Positions 45,304 to 57,660 of a DNA stretch of 64,000 bases are shown here, in pieces (position 1 is the stretch's first letter; the number at the start of each line of letters is the position of its first letter). A program made the translations under genes and the position numbers. The notes below the pieces were generated by a model. The model was not told the origin of the DNA, did not search any database, and was given only the letters and a program-made list of their open reading frames with translations. The DNA is taken from positions 3,348,001-3,412,000 of the forward strand of contig JAMPIT010000848.1 in the NCBI GenBank assembly GCA_026261815.1. Direction: 5' to 3'. This DNA is from Monarcha castaneiventris obscurior (taxonomy: Eukaryota > Chordata > Aves > Passeriformes > Monarchidae).

Positions 45304-48300
45304 AAACCACGATGTTTCACTCCATTAGGGTTGCATTCAATCTGAAGTTATGTGGGTACACACACACACTGTAAATAGCTGATTGCATAATCCTCTGTGG
45401 TGTGTTCAGCAATGTTGTATGCAGCGGTCTGATAGGATCCCACACTGGACTTCTGTTTCATGCAAGGAGAAGAACAAGAAGAGGGGGGTTAAAAAACCTT
45501 ACAAGCTGTGCCTTGTTTTTTAAATGGTGGCTTTCAGTGATAAATTCTGAATGCAGCATGAAGTGCTGCAAAACGTTTTCTTGCTAATGCATCCAGGACA
45601 GGGAAGAGCCAATTTATATTTGTGAGCTGGTCCTGTGCATCACGGTGGAAGCGTTAGGAAATGGACTGTGGTATACTTGAGACCTAAGGTACTGCAAATC
45701 TTTGCCTTAAACAGAATTGCTCCAATGGGGGCTTACTGTATTTACAGTTTTGCCACAATATGGTTTGAATAAACACTGCAGTAAAGAGGGGAAAAAATTA
45801 TTCCATATAGAGAAAGTGACATGTTTTCCTGTCCCAATGAGCCTGCTGGTAGGTTTTAGAGATAGTTGTCCTCTGACATTTTTTTATTTCCCCTTTTAAA
45901 GTTACACTGTTTGTCTTAAGGCACAGATTCAAAACACAGTGTTTCCACTTTATACATGTGTTCTCTTAAAAGATTTGTTTAGACAAGGAAACCAATGCTA
46001 AGTGTTCTCACTTTGAAAGAAATTAAATATATAGAATGATAAGCTGCTGCTAAAATATATAAAAAACACTTAAATTAATAATAAGAACTTGTTCTGAGGC
46101 AAAATTCAATTTTGCTTCCTATTATGCAATCTTTGCATGTAAAGTTGCTTTAATGCAAAATAGCAGCTCATCAAAAATTCTGTTTTATTGGTATCAAAAA
46201 TTTATGATATCCTGAGGCATGAGGGGCAGAGAGCAAGGTAGCAAAGCTGTGTCCTTTTACCAAGTTTAGTGCTTTCTTTAAAGAAACATCTCAAACTTAT
46301 TTCTTCTGCCTTTTCCCTCGTTGTTGGAGGCAGTGGGTGAAGGTTTATACCAGAGAAAACTCCGCTGCCAATGTCACTGTGCTGCTCTAATACACCATTT
46401 TAACTGTACCCTCTCTGCAGACTCTGGCTTTTACTGCAATGCTAGGAGATACTAGGACATGTCCACACAAACAGAGAGCTGGGATTATTTCTAAACTGGG
46501 ATGTTTTCATCCAGTATTGCAATAACACACATGTATTGCAAATACACGGGCAGTGCTTGTGCCTCTATTTGTCTATCGAAGCCTGCAACCTCCCTCCGAT
46601 AAAATATAAGATCTGATTCTGCTTCAGCCTCGACTTCCCACTAATGAGACTTCATTTGTTTCCAGAAAGGTGCTCCTGGCTTTATAAAGGATATTAAACA
46701 CATGGTGACAAGGACGCTGTGGTCAACATGATTTTTTTTTCTGAAATAAGTGTGGCAAGAAACCGCTGCCAAGCACCTGAAATCTGCATTAATAAAACAA
46801 ACAGTACTTACTCCTTCTCCAGTAGAAACTCAGGGAATTTATTAAAGGAAGCCACTGACCTTTCACAGGGCCATGGTGACCTGGCCAAGGTGAGCTGCAG
46901 ACTGACAGCAGGGCTCAGCCTGCCAAGCTGCTCTGCATGTCCCCTCACACAGCTGGAGCACAGGGCAGGATCACTGACCACCAGGCAATAAACAGCAAGG
47001 TGGGAAGGCAGCACAAGCCCCTCTAATACTGTCAGTCCTTGGATCCTGTTTTATTCACTGTGGAATGGAGCTGAAACTTTCCTGCTGGTTCAGGGAGCCC
47101 ATTCACAAAGGAAATTACAGAGGACAATAAACCTGCCCTTGCTCTTCAGCTGCTTCTTCCTTGCTCCTATGCTGTGGTGCACTTATTAACTAAAGCTTCT
47201 GCAAACATGAGAAAGGGAACATATAATTATAAACAGGTCTCTGGGCTAACATGGGCCCTCACAGCTTCCAAATCTGCATTTTCCCTCTATTTAAGGCAGC
47301 CAACAATTACAGGGGAAAAAGGGTTTTGAGTCTGAAATCTCTGCTCATGCAATCCTGAAGGAAATTTCTCCTCAGTCTGGTCCCCCTCTGGCTCATTGTT
47401 CAATGACATCCAGCTCCACATGTCCTGTCAGTGCAATTGCAGTGGTAATGCCAGCTCTATCCTGCACGGTGGCTGAGGCTGATAAACTGAGTGCATTCAG
47501 GACACTAAACTCCTCCTGACACAGGCCATCCTTATTTTTATGTCAGCCTTGACCCCTGGATCAAGTGTTTTATTCTGGGTGTTGCAGTGGCAGCTCTGCA
47601 CTGGTCTGTGAGAGCACGTGTGGATCTCAAGGGCTGAAGAGCACAAATTGATCAGGGCCAGCACTGGTTTTGTGCAGTGACAGGTTAACCCCCTCCACAG
47701 ATGGATGAAAGGGGCAGCAAGGGGGTTTGTTAGCAGAAAATGCTAACGATGGTTTTGAAAAGGTATTTCCAGATCCTCACTTCCCTCAAGTCAGGCGCCC
47801 AAAAGAGCAGGGTATTAAGCAAATACCTAGGAGCCTCTGGCACTATATAATAAGTGACTCATGCTCAACTGAGATAGACAGACTAGAATCATGATAATAA
47901 CAATAATAATAAAGTCTATGGCTTTCTGATTTGCAGTATTATCAGAACTCTCCTATGCAGTGATTTCTATCCTGCTTCATGGAGACTTAAACCATGGGGT
48001 GACACAAGAGAAAAAGAATCCTTAAATAGCAGAGAAGTTTAAATTTGAAATAAACAGAACTTATAGTCATGTTACTCAGCTCAATAATTAATGAAATAGC
48101 TTGGGTAAAATTTAAAACAAAGCAGAGGCATCAGCTGATGTCTGCTTCAGAATCTAAACCCAATGTTCCTACTAAAAAGTCATGTATCTTTTAAAAGAAA
48201 CCTATTGCCATAATCTGTTTTCAATTGAAGTCTACAGTAAATATATCAAGATTACTGAATCACATTGTTTACAGATGAAACAGTTTAAAGGTGAAGTTAT

Positions 48301-49667
48301 TTTTGGTTGAAATCTTCAGTGTTTTAAAATGAAAGGCATTTTTGTAGTAGCTGCTGAAAAACAAAAATACCAGAAAAAAAGAAAAAAGGAAGAAGATGAA
48401 ACGTGGCACCGTGAGGGTTAAGCAAGGTCCTAGGATCCAAGTAAATATTTATATGAGTGCTCAAAGAGGGGGGAAAAAATCTCAATATAACCAAAATATA
48501 AATCATGGTGCTTTATGTTAGCTGTCAAATTATTCTAGCCCCTGCATTCCAGTACTTGCTCTACTGGTAATGTCACATACAATATGTGGGCTTATGCCCT
48601 GGTGCAGGTTTGGCAGGTAATTAAAGTCAGTTGCATGGAGGTTTACACAGACTCCCTCCGATCCACTGAAAGACAAACAACCTGTTAACTGGGAGAGCTG
48701 CAAGTGTGCAGAGCTGGATGGGAACAGGGATTCTCACAAGCAGGGGGGAAAAGCCTGGCTCTAGGGTGCTGCTTTGCTTCTTGTCTTCAGACTGAATTAA
48801 CTCTTTGGGGCCTCTGCAGTTCGTTGCTCTTTGCAGAGGCAGTGAAAACTGGGTAGCAGTGGAATCATCAGTTTGTCAGAGGGAAAAAATAATAATAAAA
48901 GCAAGCCCTGAGGGCAGCTAGCCCTCGGGTCAGGTTTGCCTGCATTCCTGATCTGGGGGAGACTATTCTTGCTAGAAGTCATCTGGGTGATTTAGTCTTT
49001 CTGCTTTGTCCAGCCTCTCTAAATTGGAGACTCCAGTCACAACAGAGTGAATTATTCCCAGCAGATCACGGTGCAGCCTGTTCCCCAAGCTGAGAAGCTC
49101 CTGGGGGGCAGACTGCAAACGACGCTCAGAGTGTGCATCCCACGGCCTTTGATGAAACTCCTTCACAAAAAACACCCAGAATCAAACTCTGGCTCGGCCC
49201 TGGTTCACACCCATCTTCTCATTTGACTCCCTCGTGTGAGAGAGAGGGTTTCAGGCCTCCAAACCTTTCCTTTTGCTCTTCCTGTCAGAGATGTCCCTGT
49301 CTCCGTGGGGTGGATCTTTGCTCTGGGAGGCACCCGCGCGTCTGCTCCGTGTCGGAGCTGGGCACAGGCTGCAGGCTCTGCTCTGGGAGCCGCAGTGCTG
49401 CGAGGCCACCCCTGTGTGGGTGCAGCCTCGGTGCCAGGGAGCCGTGCCAGCGCTGGCACCACCGCTGCGGCAGCCTCTGCTCTACCCCGGCATCAGCATG
49501 GCACCGGGGTGACGGGTCACTGCCCTCCGGCTCCCTCCCCACGCCGTGTGCCATCCCCACCTCCAGCCTGCAGAGAGAGACGGGGGCAAAGAGTAAATCC
49601 TGCCCCGTGTGGGTTGCGTTTCACCGCCTCTCCTCGGAGGCTTGCGGAAGAGAAGGCAAGCTGTAAC
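45304..49667. other. Downstream non-coding desert, segment 1
   Basis: No gene is supported. AT-rich intergenic sequence; 46020-46210 and 48030-48340 are rich in homeodomain cores. The word GTGACTCATGC (47855-47865) holds an AP-1/Maf-type TGACTCA core, and GTTACTCAGCTC (48070-48081) resembles a Maf half-site. The last kilobase (49100-49660) is GC-richer with short overlapping open frames of no known family. Confidence 0.55.
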
Positions 49668-50267
49668 GGGGACACCCATCTGTAGGGATAACCCCAGCAT
49701 CTGTAAGGATAACCCCCAGCACCAGCACCATTTCGGGGACACCCATCTGTAAGGATAACCCCAGCACCAGCACCATTTCGGGGACACCCATCTGTAGGGA
49801 TAACCCCAGCACCATTTCGGGGACACCCATCTGTAGGGATAACCCCAGCACCATTTAGGGGACACCCATCTGTAGGGATAACCCCAGCACCATTTCGGGG
49901 ACACCCATCTGTAGGGATAACCCCAGCACCATTTAGGGGACACGCATCTGTAAGGATAACCCCCAGCACAAGCACCATTTAGGGGACACCCATCTGTAAG
50001 GATAACCCCAGCACCATTTAGGGGACACCCATCTGTAAGGATAACCCCAGCACCATTTCGGGGACACCCATCTGTAAGGATAACCCCAGCACCATTTCGG
50101 GGACACCCATCTGTAAGGATAACCCCAGCACCAGCATCATTTAGGGGACACCCATCTGTAAGGATAACCCCAGCACCATTTCGGGGACACCCATCTGTAG
50201 GGATAACCCCAGCACCCTTTAGGGGACACCCATCTGTAAGGATAACCCCAGCACCAGCACCATTTCG
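49668..50267 (+). repeat. 39-bp minisatellite, 14 copies
   Basis: GGGGACAC marks the start of each unit, at 49668, 49735, 49780, 49819, 49858, 49897, 49936, 49982, 50021, 50060, 50099, 50144, 50183 and 50222. The standard period is 39 bp; three internal units and the last are 45-46 bp because of an extra CAGCAC-type hexamer, and the first is 67 bp. Units end in TTTCG or TTTAG. As 39 is 13 codons without stops, the reverse strand reads as a false 13-residue repeat protein. There are no unique spacers, so it is not a CRISPR array. Confidence 0.95.
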
Positions 50268-52074
50268 CAGGGGCCAGCGAACAGCCACCATCTGTTTAGC
50301 TGCCAGAGCACCCATTCATATTCATTTAACAAGTCTCTTATGCTAATCTCTGTCTACATCCTTTCTTATCTTCTAGTCATATACAAAATCAGAGAGCAAG
50401 GCCCTTCCTGAATTAGCCCTGTTACTCAGCTTGGGAAATGCTGGGTTGAATCCTGGCAGTAAGGGAAAAAACCCTCCAAAACCCCAAAGCAGGCAGAGAT
50501 CAGCTTTTTGAATTACTTAGGACCATTTGTCTGCCTTAATCAAATGGTGATTTGTCTGTCTGATAGGAGTTTAGATAAAGTTTTCAGCAATTTGCAGTAA
50601 TTAAATGTGAAAGGGGAAGAAGCAGAGGGTTTCCAGGCAACATGCTGCAGAAGGGGAGTTTTGGAGGAAGGCAGAGAACCCCTTGTTAAACATCTGCCAG
50701 TTTGCATGGAAGGTAGTGGTGATTTCCCTGCTCTCATGGAGTTCCCCACCTCCTCTTCACTCCCTGCAAAGATGTTCTCCTCCTGTTGTTAAATTCAACC
50801 AGAGGGGGAAGAGAGTTCCTGGAGAGGAGGAAAATATTTTCCAAAACAAGGTATTGCCTCTGATTACGACAAGTGACAGATAGAAAAAAAAGTCCCAAGG
50901 AATGACACTGTCACCTCTTCCACAAGGACTTTGCTCCCGTGTCAGAATTATGCAAGGTACAGTGCAATGCTTGGTATATTCAAGACAGTTGTCAAGAGCA
51001 AAGTATAAACATTTCCAGCAAATGCACTTAATAGAAGTTTGTTTGCCAAGTGCTGCAGCCTTCTTTCTTGATTATGGCAAGGAAAAGACCTTTTTCATTA
51101 AGTGGGAGGAAAAAACCCTCCCCCAGTTAAAACCAAAACAAAACAACTTTGAATGTAAAGCTTTTTTCTGGTGTTTTGCTTTGTTACCCATCGGCTCCAG
51201 CAGCAGTGGACCCAAAATCTATTCAAGTGCTCCTGTCAGGTATTCCCTTTCACAAACATGATCTGTGGGAGAACAGCCCCACTCAGAGATGGCTGAGAGC
51301 TGACCAGCAAATGGATGTGGTGAGTGAACCTGCCACTGTGATCCAAAGGGGATGCAGAAGAAATGCAGTGAGGACCCTGTTGTGCATAAAACACAAGCAC
51401 ATTCCTGGGAGAACAGAGTCTGTGGGAATTTGGACATTGGACTTTGCTGGGGCTAGAGGCTGACCCCAGCCTCCAAGGGGGGTTGGGTGCCTCTGCCAGG
51501 AGGTAGCTGAACTCAGGGAAGAGACACTGCAGCGCAATTAAGCTGTAACAAGTATCTGCCTTTGCTTGAATCACGTTGCTCCACCCTGAACATGCAGTAC
51601 AGCAGGGCTGGAATCTCCTCCAGCCAAGAACTTGGGACTCCAGGGAAGGGGTGTGTTCCTCTTCTGAACTAACAACTTCATTCCAAAAGCAACCACAGTT
51701 GTCTTGAGCTACTGTCGCCAGTTCAATATGCCTTTAGCAAGAAACAGAAGCTTTCTGTGAATGAAAGAGGCCTGGAGATGATGCTTCTGTTTTAATTAAC
51801 TAATATACCCTATAGACTCGTGCTTTTTCCTTGAAATCTCAATTGGCTTCTTTAATTGCTGTTCTCAGTGACACAGTTTAATTCCCCCTCTCTGGCCTGC
51901 ACTTGCCTTTTCCCAGGGCACTCACACTGAGAACACCCACAAGAGCTCTCTCTCGTAGATGGAGTGCAGGAGGAGCTGCTTTCCACTGGGGAACCTGCTG
52001 CTGACTCCAAGATGACTTTGGAAAACCCTCCCTGAGTGTGTCCCTCCATGCTCCCAAATGATGGAGGTGTTGGT
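50268..52074. other. Downstream non-coding desert, segment 2
   Basis: No gene is supported. Short open frames occur on both strands without signature. A Maf half-site-like word TGCTGACTC lies at 51999-52007. The part 50500-50620 is AT-rich with GATA-like words but gives no firm call. Confidence 0.55.
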
Positions 52075-52250
52075 GGGAGGTCTCTCACCCAACCTCCCAC
52101 TCCAAGCAGGATTGCTGCCAACATCAGATCAGGTCAGCCATGGCTTAGTCTCAGTAAGTCCTGAAAGCCTCCAGGGGTGGAGATCCTGCCACCTCTCTGT
52201 GTGTCTGTTCCACCCACATTCTCCTAATTCTATTTCTAGGAATTTACCTG
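52075..52250 (-). mobile_element. CR1-type LINE 3' fragment, reverse orientation
   Basis: Read on the + strand, the order CCTCCCACTCCAAGCAGG, then GCCTCCAGGGGTGGAGATCC, then GCCACCTCTCT and CTGTTCCACC is the reverse complement of the avian CR1 3' region, as I know it from that family. Divergence is substantial, so the insertion is old. Only the 3' tail is present, the usual 5'-truncated state; no reverse transcriptase frame remains. Confidence 0.7.
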
Positions 52251-53324
52251 TCTACAAAGGAGCTCTATTGTACCAGCAGGATAATAACACCAGGACATTT
52301 TACAATATTCCCCATCCCCTGTCCTTCAAAGATATGATGACCCAGAAACACCCAAGAAATTGAACACCTATTACAGAAATTAGGAAAATTAGGCCTTCTG
52401 TTTAGATTCATAAAATCCCCAGCAGGCTGTCCTTCCAGCTCACAGGCTGGAGACAGCAGCAGCATTAGCAGCAAAGTTCTCCAGGCCCCTGGAGTTCTGC
52501 CCCTGGGATGGCCAGGAGCACGTTGCTGCCTCTCTCAAGCTTAAGTCTACTTCACATTCATGAAAATCAGGTATTATTCTGCCTCTCCTGGCTTAAGGCT
52601 TAATTTGCTAAGGTGTTCTCAGAGCATTTCCATCAGATCTACCAGACGTGGCAGCGGCATTTATGTACTGAGTGCGTATCCTACCCATTCACCTAGAGAT
52701 GGATGCAGGTTTGCAGCCTCTTTCCTTCCCTCTGGCTCAGGCTCCTCTGGGCAAAGCAGAACAGCCTTGCCAGATCCCAGCAGGGCAGTAGCGGTGCCAG
52801 GAATCTCTGGGAATGGCTGTTGGCACCTCTGGGTGCTGCAGCAAACCCAGTCCCTGCTTTCTGCCCCGCAGGCAGCCAGAGCTGGGGCCTCTGATTGAAA
52901 GGAGAGCTTCGGATGCCCAGCCCTGGGAGAAAATTCTGCATGTGGCAAGGAGGCAGATGCCAATATAGGACAGAATGGGGTGGATAATCCCCATGAGGGC
53001 ATGATTTAAATCATTGCTTCATCTCTTACGGGCTAGTATGGGTGGCATTGTTGTTTATCTAGTAATAGGGCTCTGAGAAAAGTTATGAAGATTACAGGGA
53101 AAATGTCAGTGTTGTGATATTTTCACCACCAATTAGAAGCTTCAGTGGTGATTTGATTGTCACCCAGTCCACACAGAGAAAGAAAAATCTCGTGGAGGAA
53201 TAACCCAATACCTACAAATTAGAGGGAGATGAAATACACACCTCAAAACAGTGAACTTTTTGTCATGATAAAGCTAAAATAATGGGTGATTTGAACAACT
53301 CATGAGGAGTTACAAAGGTCTAAT
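52251..53324. other. Non-coding stretch between two CR1 remnants
   Basis: No gene is recognised. The sequence 52680-52930 is moderately GC-rich with overlapping open frames on both strands. The rest is ordinary intergenic DNA. Confidence 0.5.
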
Positions 53325-53485
53325 CCTTTACTTGGAAACTGTAGGGAAAGGACTGGATATTTTTCCAAAAGTTGCTTTAATCAAATTAGGAATTAATCCT
53401 GACATGTCCTAGGGTCTATTATACATGTGAAATCAGATTAAATGGTCACAGTGGCTCCTTCTGCTCTTACAATCAATGAAAAAAA
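53325..53485 (+). mobile_element. Ancient CR1-type LINE 3' tail
   Basis: The order GGTCTATTATACATG (53413-53427), CAGATTAAATGGTCAC (53434-53449) and GGCTCCTTCTGCTCTTACAA followed by ATCAATGA matches the widespread sauropsid CR1 ending, in which a '(t)tatacaggaggtcagattagatgatcac' block is followed by 'tggtcccttctggccttaaaatctatga'. Many differences point to an old, inactive copy. It runs opposite to the CR1 piece near 52.1 kb. Confidence 0.7.
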
Positions 53486-54119
53486 TGTAATTGTGGTGAA
53501 AGTGAAACAGTGGCTAGTGAAACAGTGAAGAAATATACTGCTGAACTAGAGGGGAGGCTAAAGGACAGATGAAAATATTATGAATTCTAGAACTTATATA
53601 ATAGATTGCATTCACTTCAGCAAGAATTCCACCATTGTTATTTTTTTCCACATTTAATTTAAAGAGGCAATATCCTTTTAAGCTTTCATTCTTCAGCAGG
53701 GTAGATTAAATTTAAAATAGAAAAGTGCTGCAGAATAGATCTGGGGATGTTCAGGGCTGGAGGACAACTTAATGAAGCAGAAACTGAAATACCATACGTC
53801 TCCAATAGCTTTAATTTATACAAATATTATCTTTGTGTCTTTCATAACATGATGCAGAAGAGCTCAGAGCACAGTGTAATTCCTTTGCTTTTCAAGATAA
53901 TTTTATCCATTTTAGTACCTGGGTTTGAAACTGGCACAATTCAAACCAAAAGAGCTATAAAGGTTTTTTGCTTTAATTGCCGAAACAGGCTTGCACATAT
54001 AAAATCAATTTAATGGCTGGAAGAGGCTGCCTGGTGTATAAATCGGGATAAGTGCCAGAGTGCCTAGAGTCCAGTCCTGCCCCGGGAATCCCGAGTGGCC
54101 AGTGCTGCTGGATGGGAGT
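53486..54119. other. Non-coding AT-rich stretch
   Basis: AT-rich intergenic sequence between the CR1 tail and the G-rich array. It has homeodomain-type words near 53650-53720 but no clear feature. Confidence 0.5.
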
Positions 54120-54712
54120 GGACAGGGGCAGGGGCAGGGGCAGGGGCAGGGACAGGGGCAGGGGGAGGGGGCAGGAGCAGGGCCAGGGGCAGGGGCAGGG
54201 GCAGGGCCAGGGGCAGGGGCAGGGGCAGGAGCAGGGCAGGGGCAGGGGCAGGGGCAGGAGCCAGGGCCAGGAGGCGGGCAGGGGCAGAGCAGGGCCAGGG
54301 GCAGGGGCAGGGGTAGGGGGAGTGGGCAGGGGCAGGGGCAGGGGCAGGGGCAGGAGCAGGGCCAGGGGCAGGGGCAGGGGCAGGAGCAGGGGCAGGAGCA
54401 GGGCCAGGGGCAGGGGCAGGAGCAGGGCCAGGGGCAGGGGCAGGAGCAGGGGCAGGAGCAGGGGCAGGGACAGGGGCAGGGACAGGGGCAGGGGCAGGGG
54501 CAGGAGCAGGGCCAGGGGCAGGAGCAGGGGCAGGGACAGGGGCAGGGGCAGGGGCAGGGCCAGGGCCAGGGGCAGGAGCAGGGCCAGGGGCAGGAGCAGG
54601 AGCAGCGCCAGGGGCAGGGGCAGGAGCAGGGACAGGGGCAGGGGGAGTGGGCAGGGGCAGGGGCAGGGGCAGGGGCAGGGGCAGGGGGAGTGGGCAGGGC
54701 CAGGGGCAGGGC
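54120..54712 (+). repeat. GGGGCA-type G-rich minisatellite
   Basis: About 590 bp built from the hexamer GGGGCA with frequent variants (GGAGCA, GGGCCA, GGGACA and occasional GGGGGAG). GGGG runs recur every 6 bp, so the + strand has very high G-quadruplex potential. With a 6-bp period and no stop words, all frames on both strands stay open as false Gly-Gln, Ala-Gly, Arg-Gly, Pro-Ala or Pro-Leu polymers. Longer-period structure is suggested by recurring GGAGCAGGGCCA blocks. Confidence 0.95.
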
Positions 54713-55859
54713 TGTCCCCCAGGGTCACACTGCGATGGAAACTGGGAGCTGACACAGGAACTCTGTAGATCCAGCACATCCAGCTGCAAACAGCTGGGCT
54801 TTGTAGGACCGTAGGGGGTGCACCATTGCAATATTCTGATCTCCCTTCACCCTAGTCTCAGAAGAAGTTAAATGGGGCTGCGGCCCCAAACCTCTTGATG
54901 CCATAAAGCCCAGAGCAGCAGCGGCAGCAGAAGGGAGCTGGGGTTGATCACCACTTGAGGCAGGGTTTATTCCCTGCTGCTGAAGGATTCCGTGCTGGCA
55001 CAGGCTCACAGAAAGGTGTGGGTGCAGCAATGCCAACAACCCCAGCACAGGGACAGTCCCAGGCTGCCCCTCCGGGGTGGCCCTTCCTGGCTAGCGAGGA
55101 AGGGCAGTGCCACCAAAGCAGGAGACCTACTGTGCTGAGGTCCCTGGACCTTTCCTTGTCCTGCACAGCCCTTCTGGCTGTGTTCAAAAGTGGCCAACGC
55201 TTTTAGGTTTGAGGTAGTATCTTTTGGTGTGCTTGGCCTTCCAGATATTTTGGGACATCGTGGTACTACTTCATACTTCTTCTAACTTACTCAGGGCTTT
55301 TGGTTAAAGCAGCTTCATATAACTTAATTTTCATTTCTGTGGGATGAAACAATATCTTTTACTAATCTCTGAAAAGGACTTTGAAACTTAAAGAGCAGGT
55401 ATCTAATGTCTAGCACCTTATTTATTCACAGATGTTTGAATCTGCTCAAGACATGTAAAATGGCTTTTTTTCACTAAATGTGTTAGAAGTGAGGAGAAAG
55501 AGAGAAAGAAAAAACATGTTGCTGGAAGACATCTTCCTTCTGAATAAATGTAGAGTTCATTAGTGAAGAAGGTTCATCTTTTCTTTATTCTTCATGACAT
55601 GCATTTTCATGGTTGGTTACAAGTCTGGCATTGCTTCTTCCTTCATATGCTGCCAACAGTTTTCTATGATCTTAATTCCCCCCCCTCTATGAAAACCTTA
55701 GGAAAAAAATTCCATATATTAGCCTGCAAGCATTTGATTGACACACAGATTAATGTTACACAATTAAGGAGTGTTATCAGGTGAGTGCTTGAAAAATCAC
55801 AATATTTCACAGGCAGGAAGGTTTCCTGACACCACTGTAAGTAGAAATACTTTATAAAA
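54713..55859. other. Non-coding stretch, nothing specific
   Basis: Intergenic sequence, GC-richer until about 55200 and AT-rich afterwards. No gene or repeat was recognised. Confidence 0.5.
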
Positions 55860-56170
55860 ATTATTTAGAATCACCATCCATCATCATGAGAAACCTGGTG
55901 TTGTGCTACAATAATTGACAGGTTGATAGCTGCAAAATGTTCCCAATCCAATAAAATACATAGCATTTCCAATAACAACACTGGTGCACGTGGATTTACA
56001 GTGGTTGCCAATTTATTACGAAAAGTGATGGAGTTCTAATTTGTGAGCAACTTGAGTGTATTTCAACTCTGTGGCCAGTGTCCTTCAAACCTTCTCTAAT
56101 CCAGTCATTTCTTTCGTGAGCAAACGAGCCATGAATATGCATATGAGCTGCAGCACAGCATGGGCTGCTC
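55860..56170. promoter_or_regulatory. Candidate conserved enhancer with PBX-MEIS-like site
   Basis: A non-repetitive block that includes TAATTGACAG (55912-55921), one base off the PBX-MEIS decamer, immediately followed by GTTGATAG. Further words are CCAATCCAATAAAATAC (55945-55961), TTTATTACG (56012-56020) and ATGAATATGCATATGAGC (56131-56148), which has an ATATGCATAT octamer-like palindrome. It lies about 14.5 kb past the predicted MAFB transcript end. Conservation is inferred, not shown. Confidence 0.4.
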
Positions 56171-57069
56171 TGCCACCTCACAGCCAGAAGGTCAGGGGCA
56201 TAAATCTCCCTGGATGCTGAATATTCCCTCCTCCTCAGGTAGGCATCGAGCAGCTCCCCAGATTCCTACACCATTAAAGAGAGGAGTAATTGGGTAGAAA
56301 CCCTCACGTATTCACTCCCCCGTGGCTCACATGGATGAAAGAGAAGCTGGAATTAAAAGGATGGAGCTGGAAATGAACCCGCCAGGTGCTGGCAGGCAGT
56401 TCATCAGTCACTTAATGTGCACCTAATGGCTCTGCCTCTTGCAGGACCACAGTGCCACAGCCACTTCGGCTGCCCTTGCCCCCCTGATCCCCTTCAGCTG
56501 GGCTGGGAATGGATCATCTACTCCATAGCCCATGCAGGAAACACTTTTGGGGATCAGCAAAAGCTCAAATTGCTGCATCATTCAGGCTCCTTGCTGCTGG
56601 AGGACAGGCAGCCAGGCAGTGAGCTGGATCTCATGGGCCAGCCCAAGCTCCAGCCAGCCTCTGACCCTGCTCTCTCTTCTTCCCATTCCCATGTTTCCTG
56701 CTCTTCCCTTCCATCCCGAGAAGTTTGCAGGTAGAATGAGCACTATGGGCTTCTGCTTTACTCAGGAGAATCAAAAAAAAATTGGAAGATGCCTCATTTG
56801 CTGTTGTGCCTCCCTGGCATCCTTGAAGTTCTTTGTAGTGATTCTGACCTTGCTAAACAGGGGTTTAAGCTACAGAGAAGCTCTGACATAAGTGGTGGGC
56901 AAAGAAATAAAGCTTCTGATAACACTAATAAAACCCCAACAAAAAAAAAAATTAATAGATATGCCTGATTTGGACCTATTCTCTCAGCTACAAGCTCACC
57001 AAAAGTATCAGGTAAAAATTATGGCTTTTTAATGTAAGATTTTATAAAGGAGAAGTACCTTTGGACTGG

Positions 57070-57182
57070 TTTTTTTAAATTTGTTTGTTTGGGCTTTTGT
57101 TTGGGTTTTTTTGTGGTTCGTTTTTTTTTGTGTTTGATTTTTTCTTTGTTTGTTTTTATTTCTTTTTTTTTTGTTTTCTTTT
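57070..57182 (+). repeat. T-rich (TTTG)n low-complexity tract
   Basis: About 110 bp of T runs and TTTG units with few other bases. It resembles a decayed simple repeat; no attached retroposon body is visible. Confidence 0.8.
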
Positions 57183-57574
57183 AAGACAAACATTTGTTTT
57201 AAGCAGCCATCGACCCATTTGCAGCAAGGTTTCAAGTATGTGGGATTTTCTTTCCCCATCCTGTCCCCAGAATTAACAAGAGAGAGAAGGAACATAATAT
57301 CCTAGAGTAACAATTAACCTTCAGCCACTTGCCTGTCACACAGCATATGCAGATGCAGGAGGAAGAAAAGTCAGTCCCATGCACACTGGAGCACCGTCCT
57401 TTTAAACTCTTACCAGAGGACACAGGTTTATAAAAGAGTCCATGGGAAAACTGGACCAAATTCTGCAAGAGGCTCCAGAGACGCAGAGGTAAATGTGGTC
57501 ATCCTTCTTCAAGGTCTCACTGCAATATGAGAACTTTCAACAGGAATTTTCCTGACACCTGGGTGATTGAAAAA

Positions 57575-57660
57575 ATAGATGTAATTATATATATAACTCA
57601 CTATGTAATTACATATTTTACTATATATGTATATAGCTGTATATATAGTTATAATAGTAA
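57575..57660. repeat. AT-rich ATATAT/TAGTTATA patch
   Basis: Almost only A and T, with alternating TATA segments (57586-57594, 57622-57650) and ATTACATA words that pair with each other. It is able to form cruciform or unwound DNA. No function can be assigned. Confidence 0.7.

Noticed and set aside
48972..49100. Possible CR1 fragment (GGAGACTCCAGTCACAAC ... CAGCCTGTTCC)
   Set aside because: The two words resemble CR1 reverse-strand words, but the interval between them does not fit the family order. Too weak to report as a feature.
49668..50267. CRISPR-like array
   Set aside because: Units are contiguous and nearly identical with no unique spacers, and the genome is a vertebrate one.
49482..50315. 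277-codon repeat 'protein' on the - strand at 49.5-50.3 kb
   Set aside because: Translation of the 39-bp minisatellite; the 13-residue period is explained by the unit length.
53973..54831. 230-270-codon frames on both strands at 54 kb
   Set aside because: Dipeptide polymers from the GGGGCA array; no unique protein sequence.
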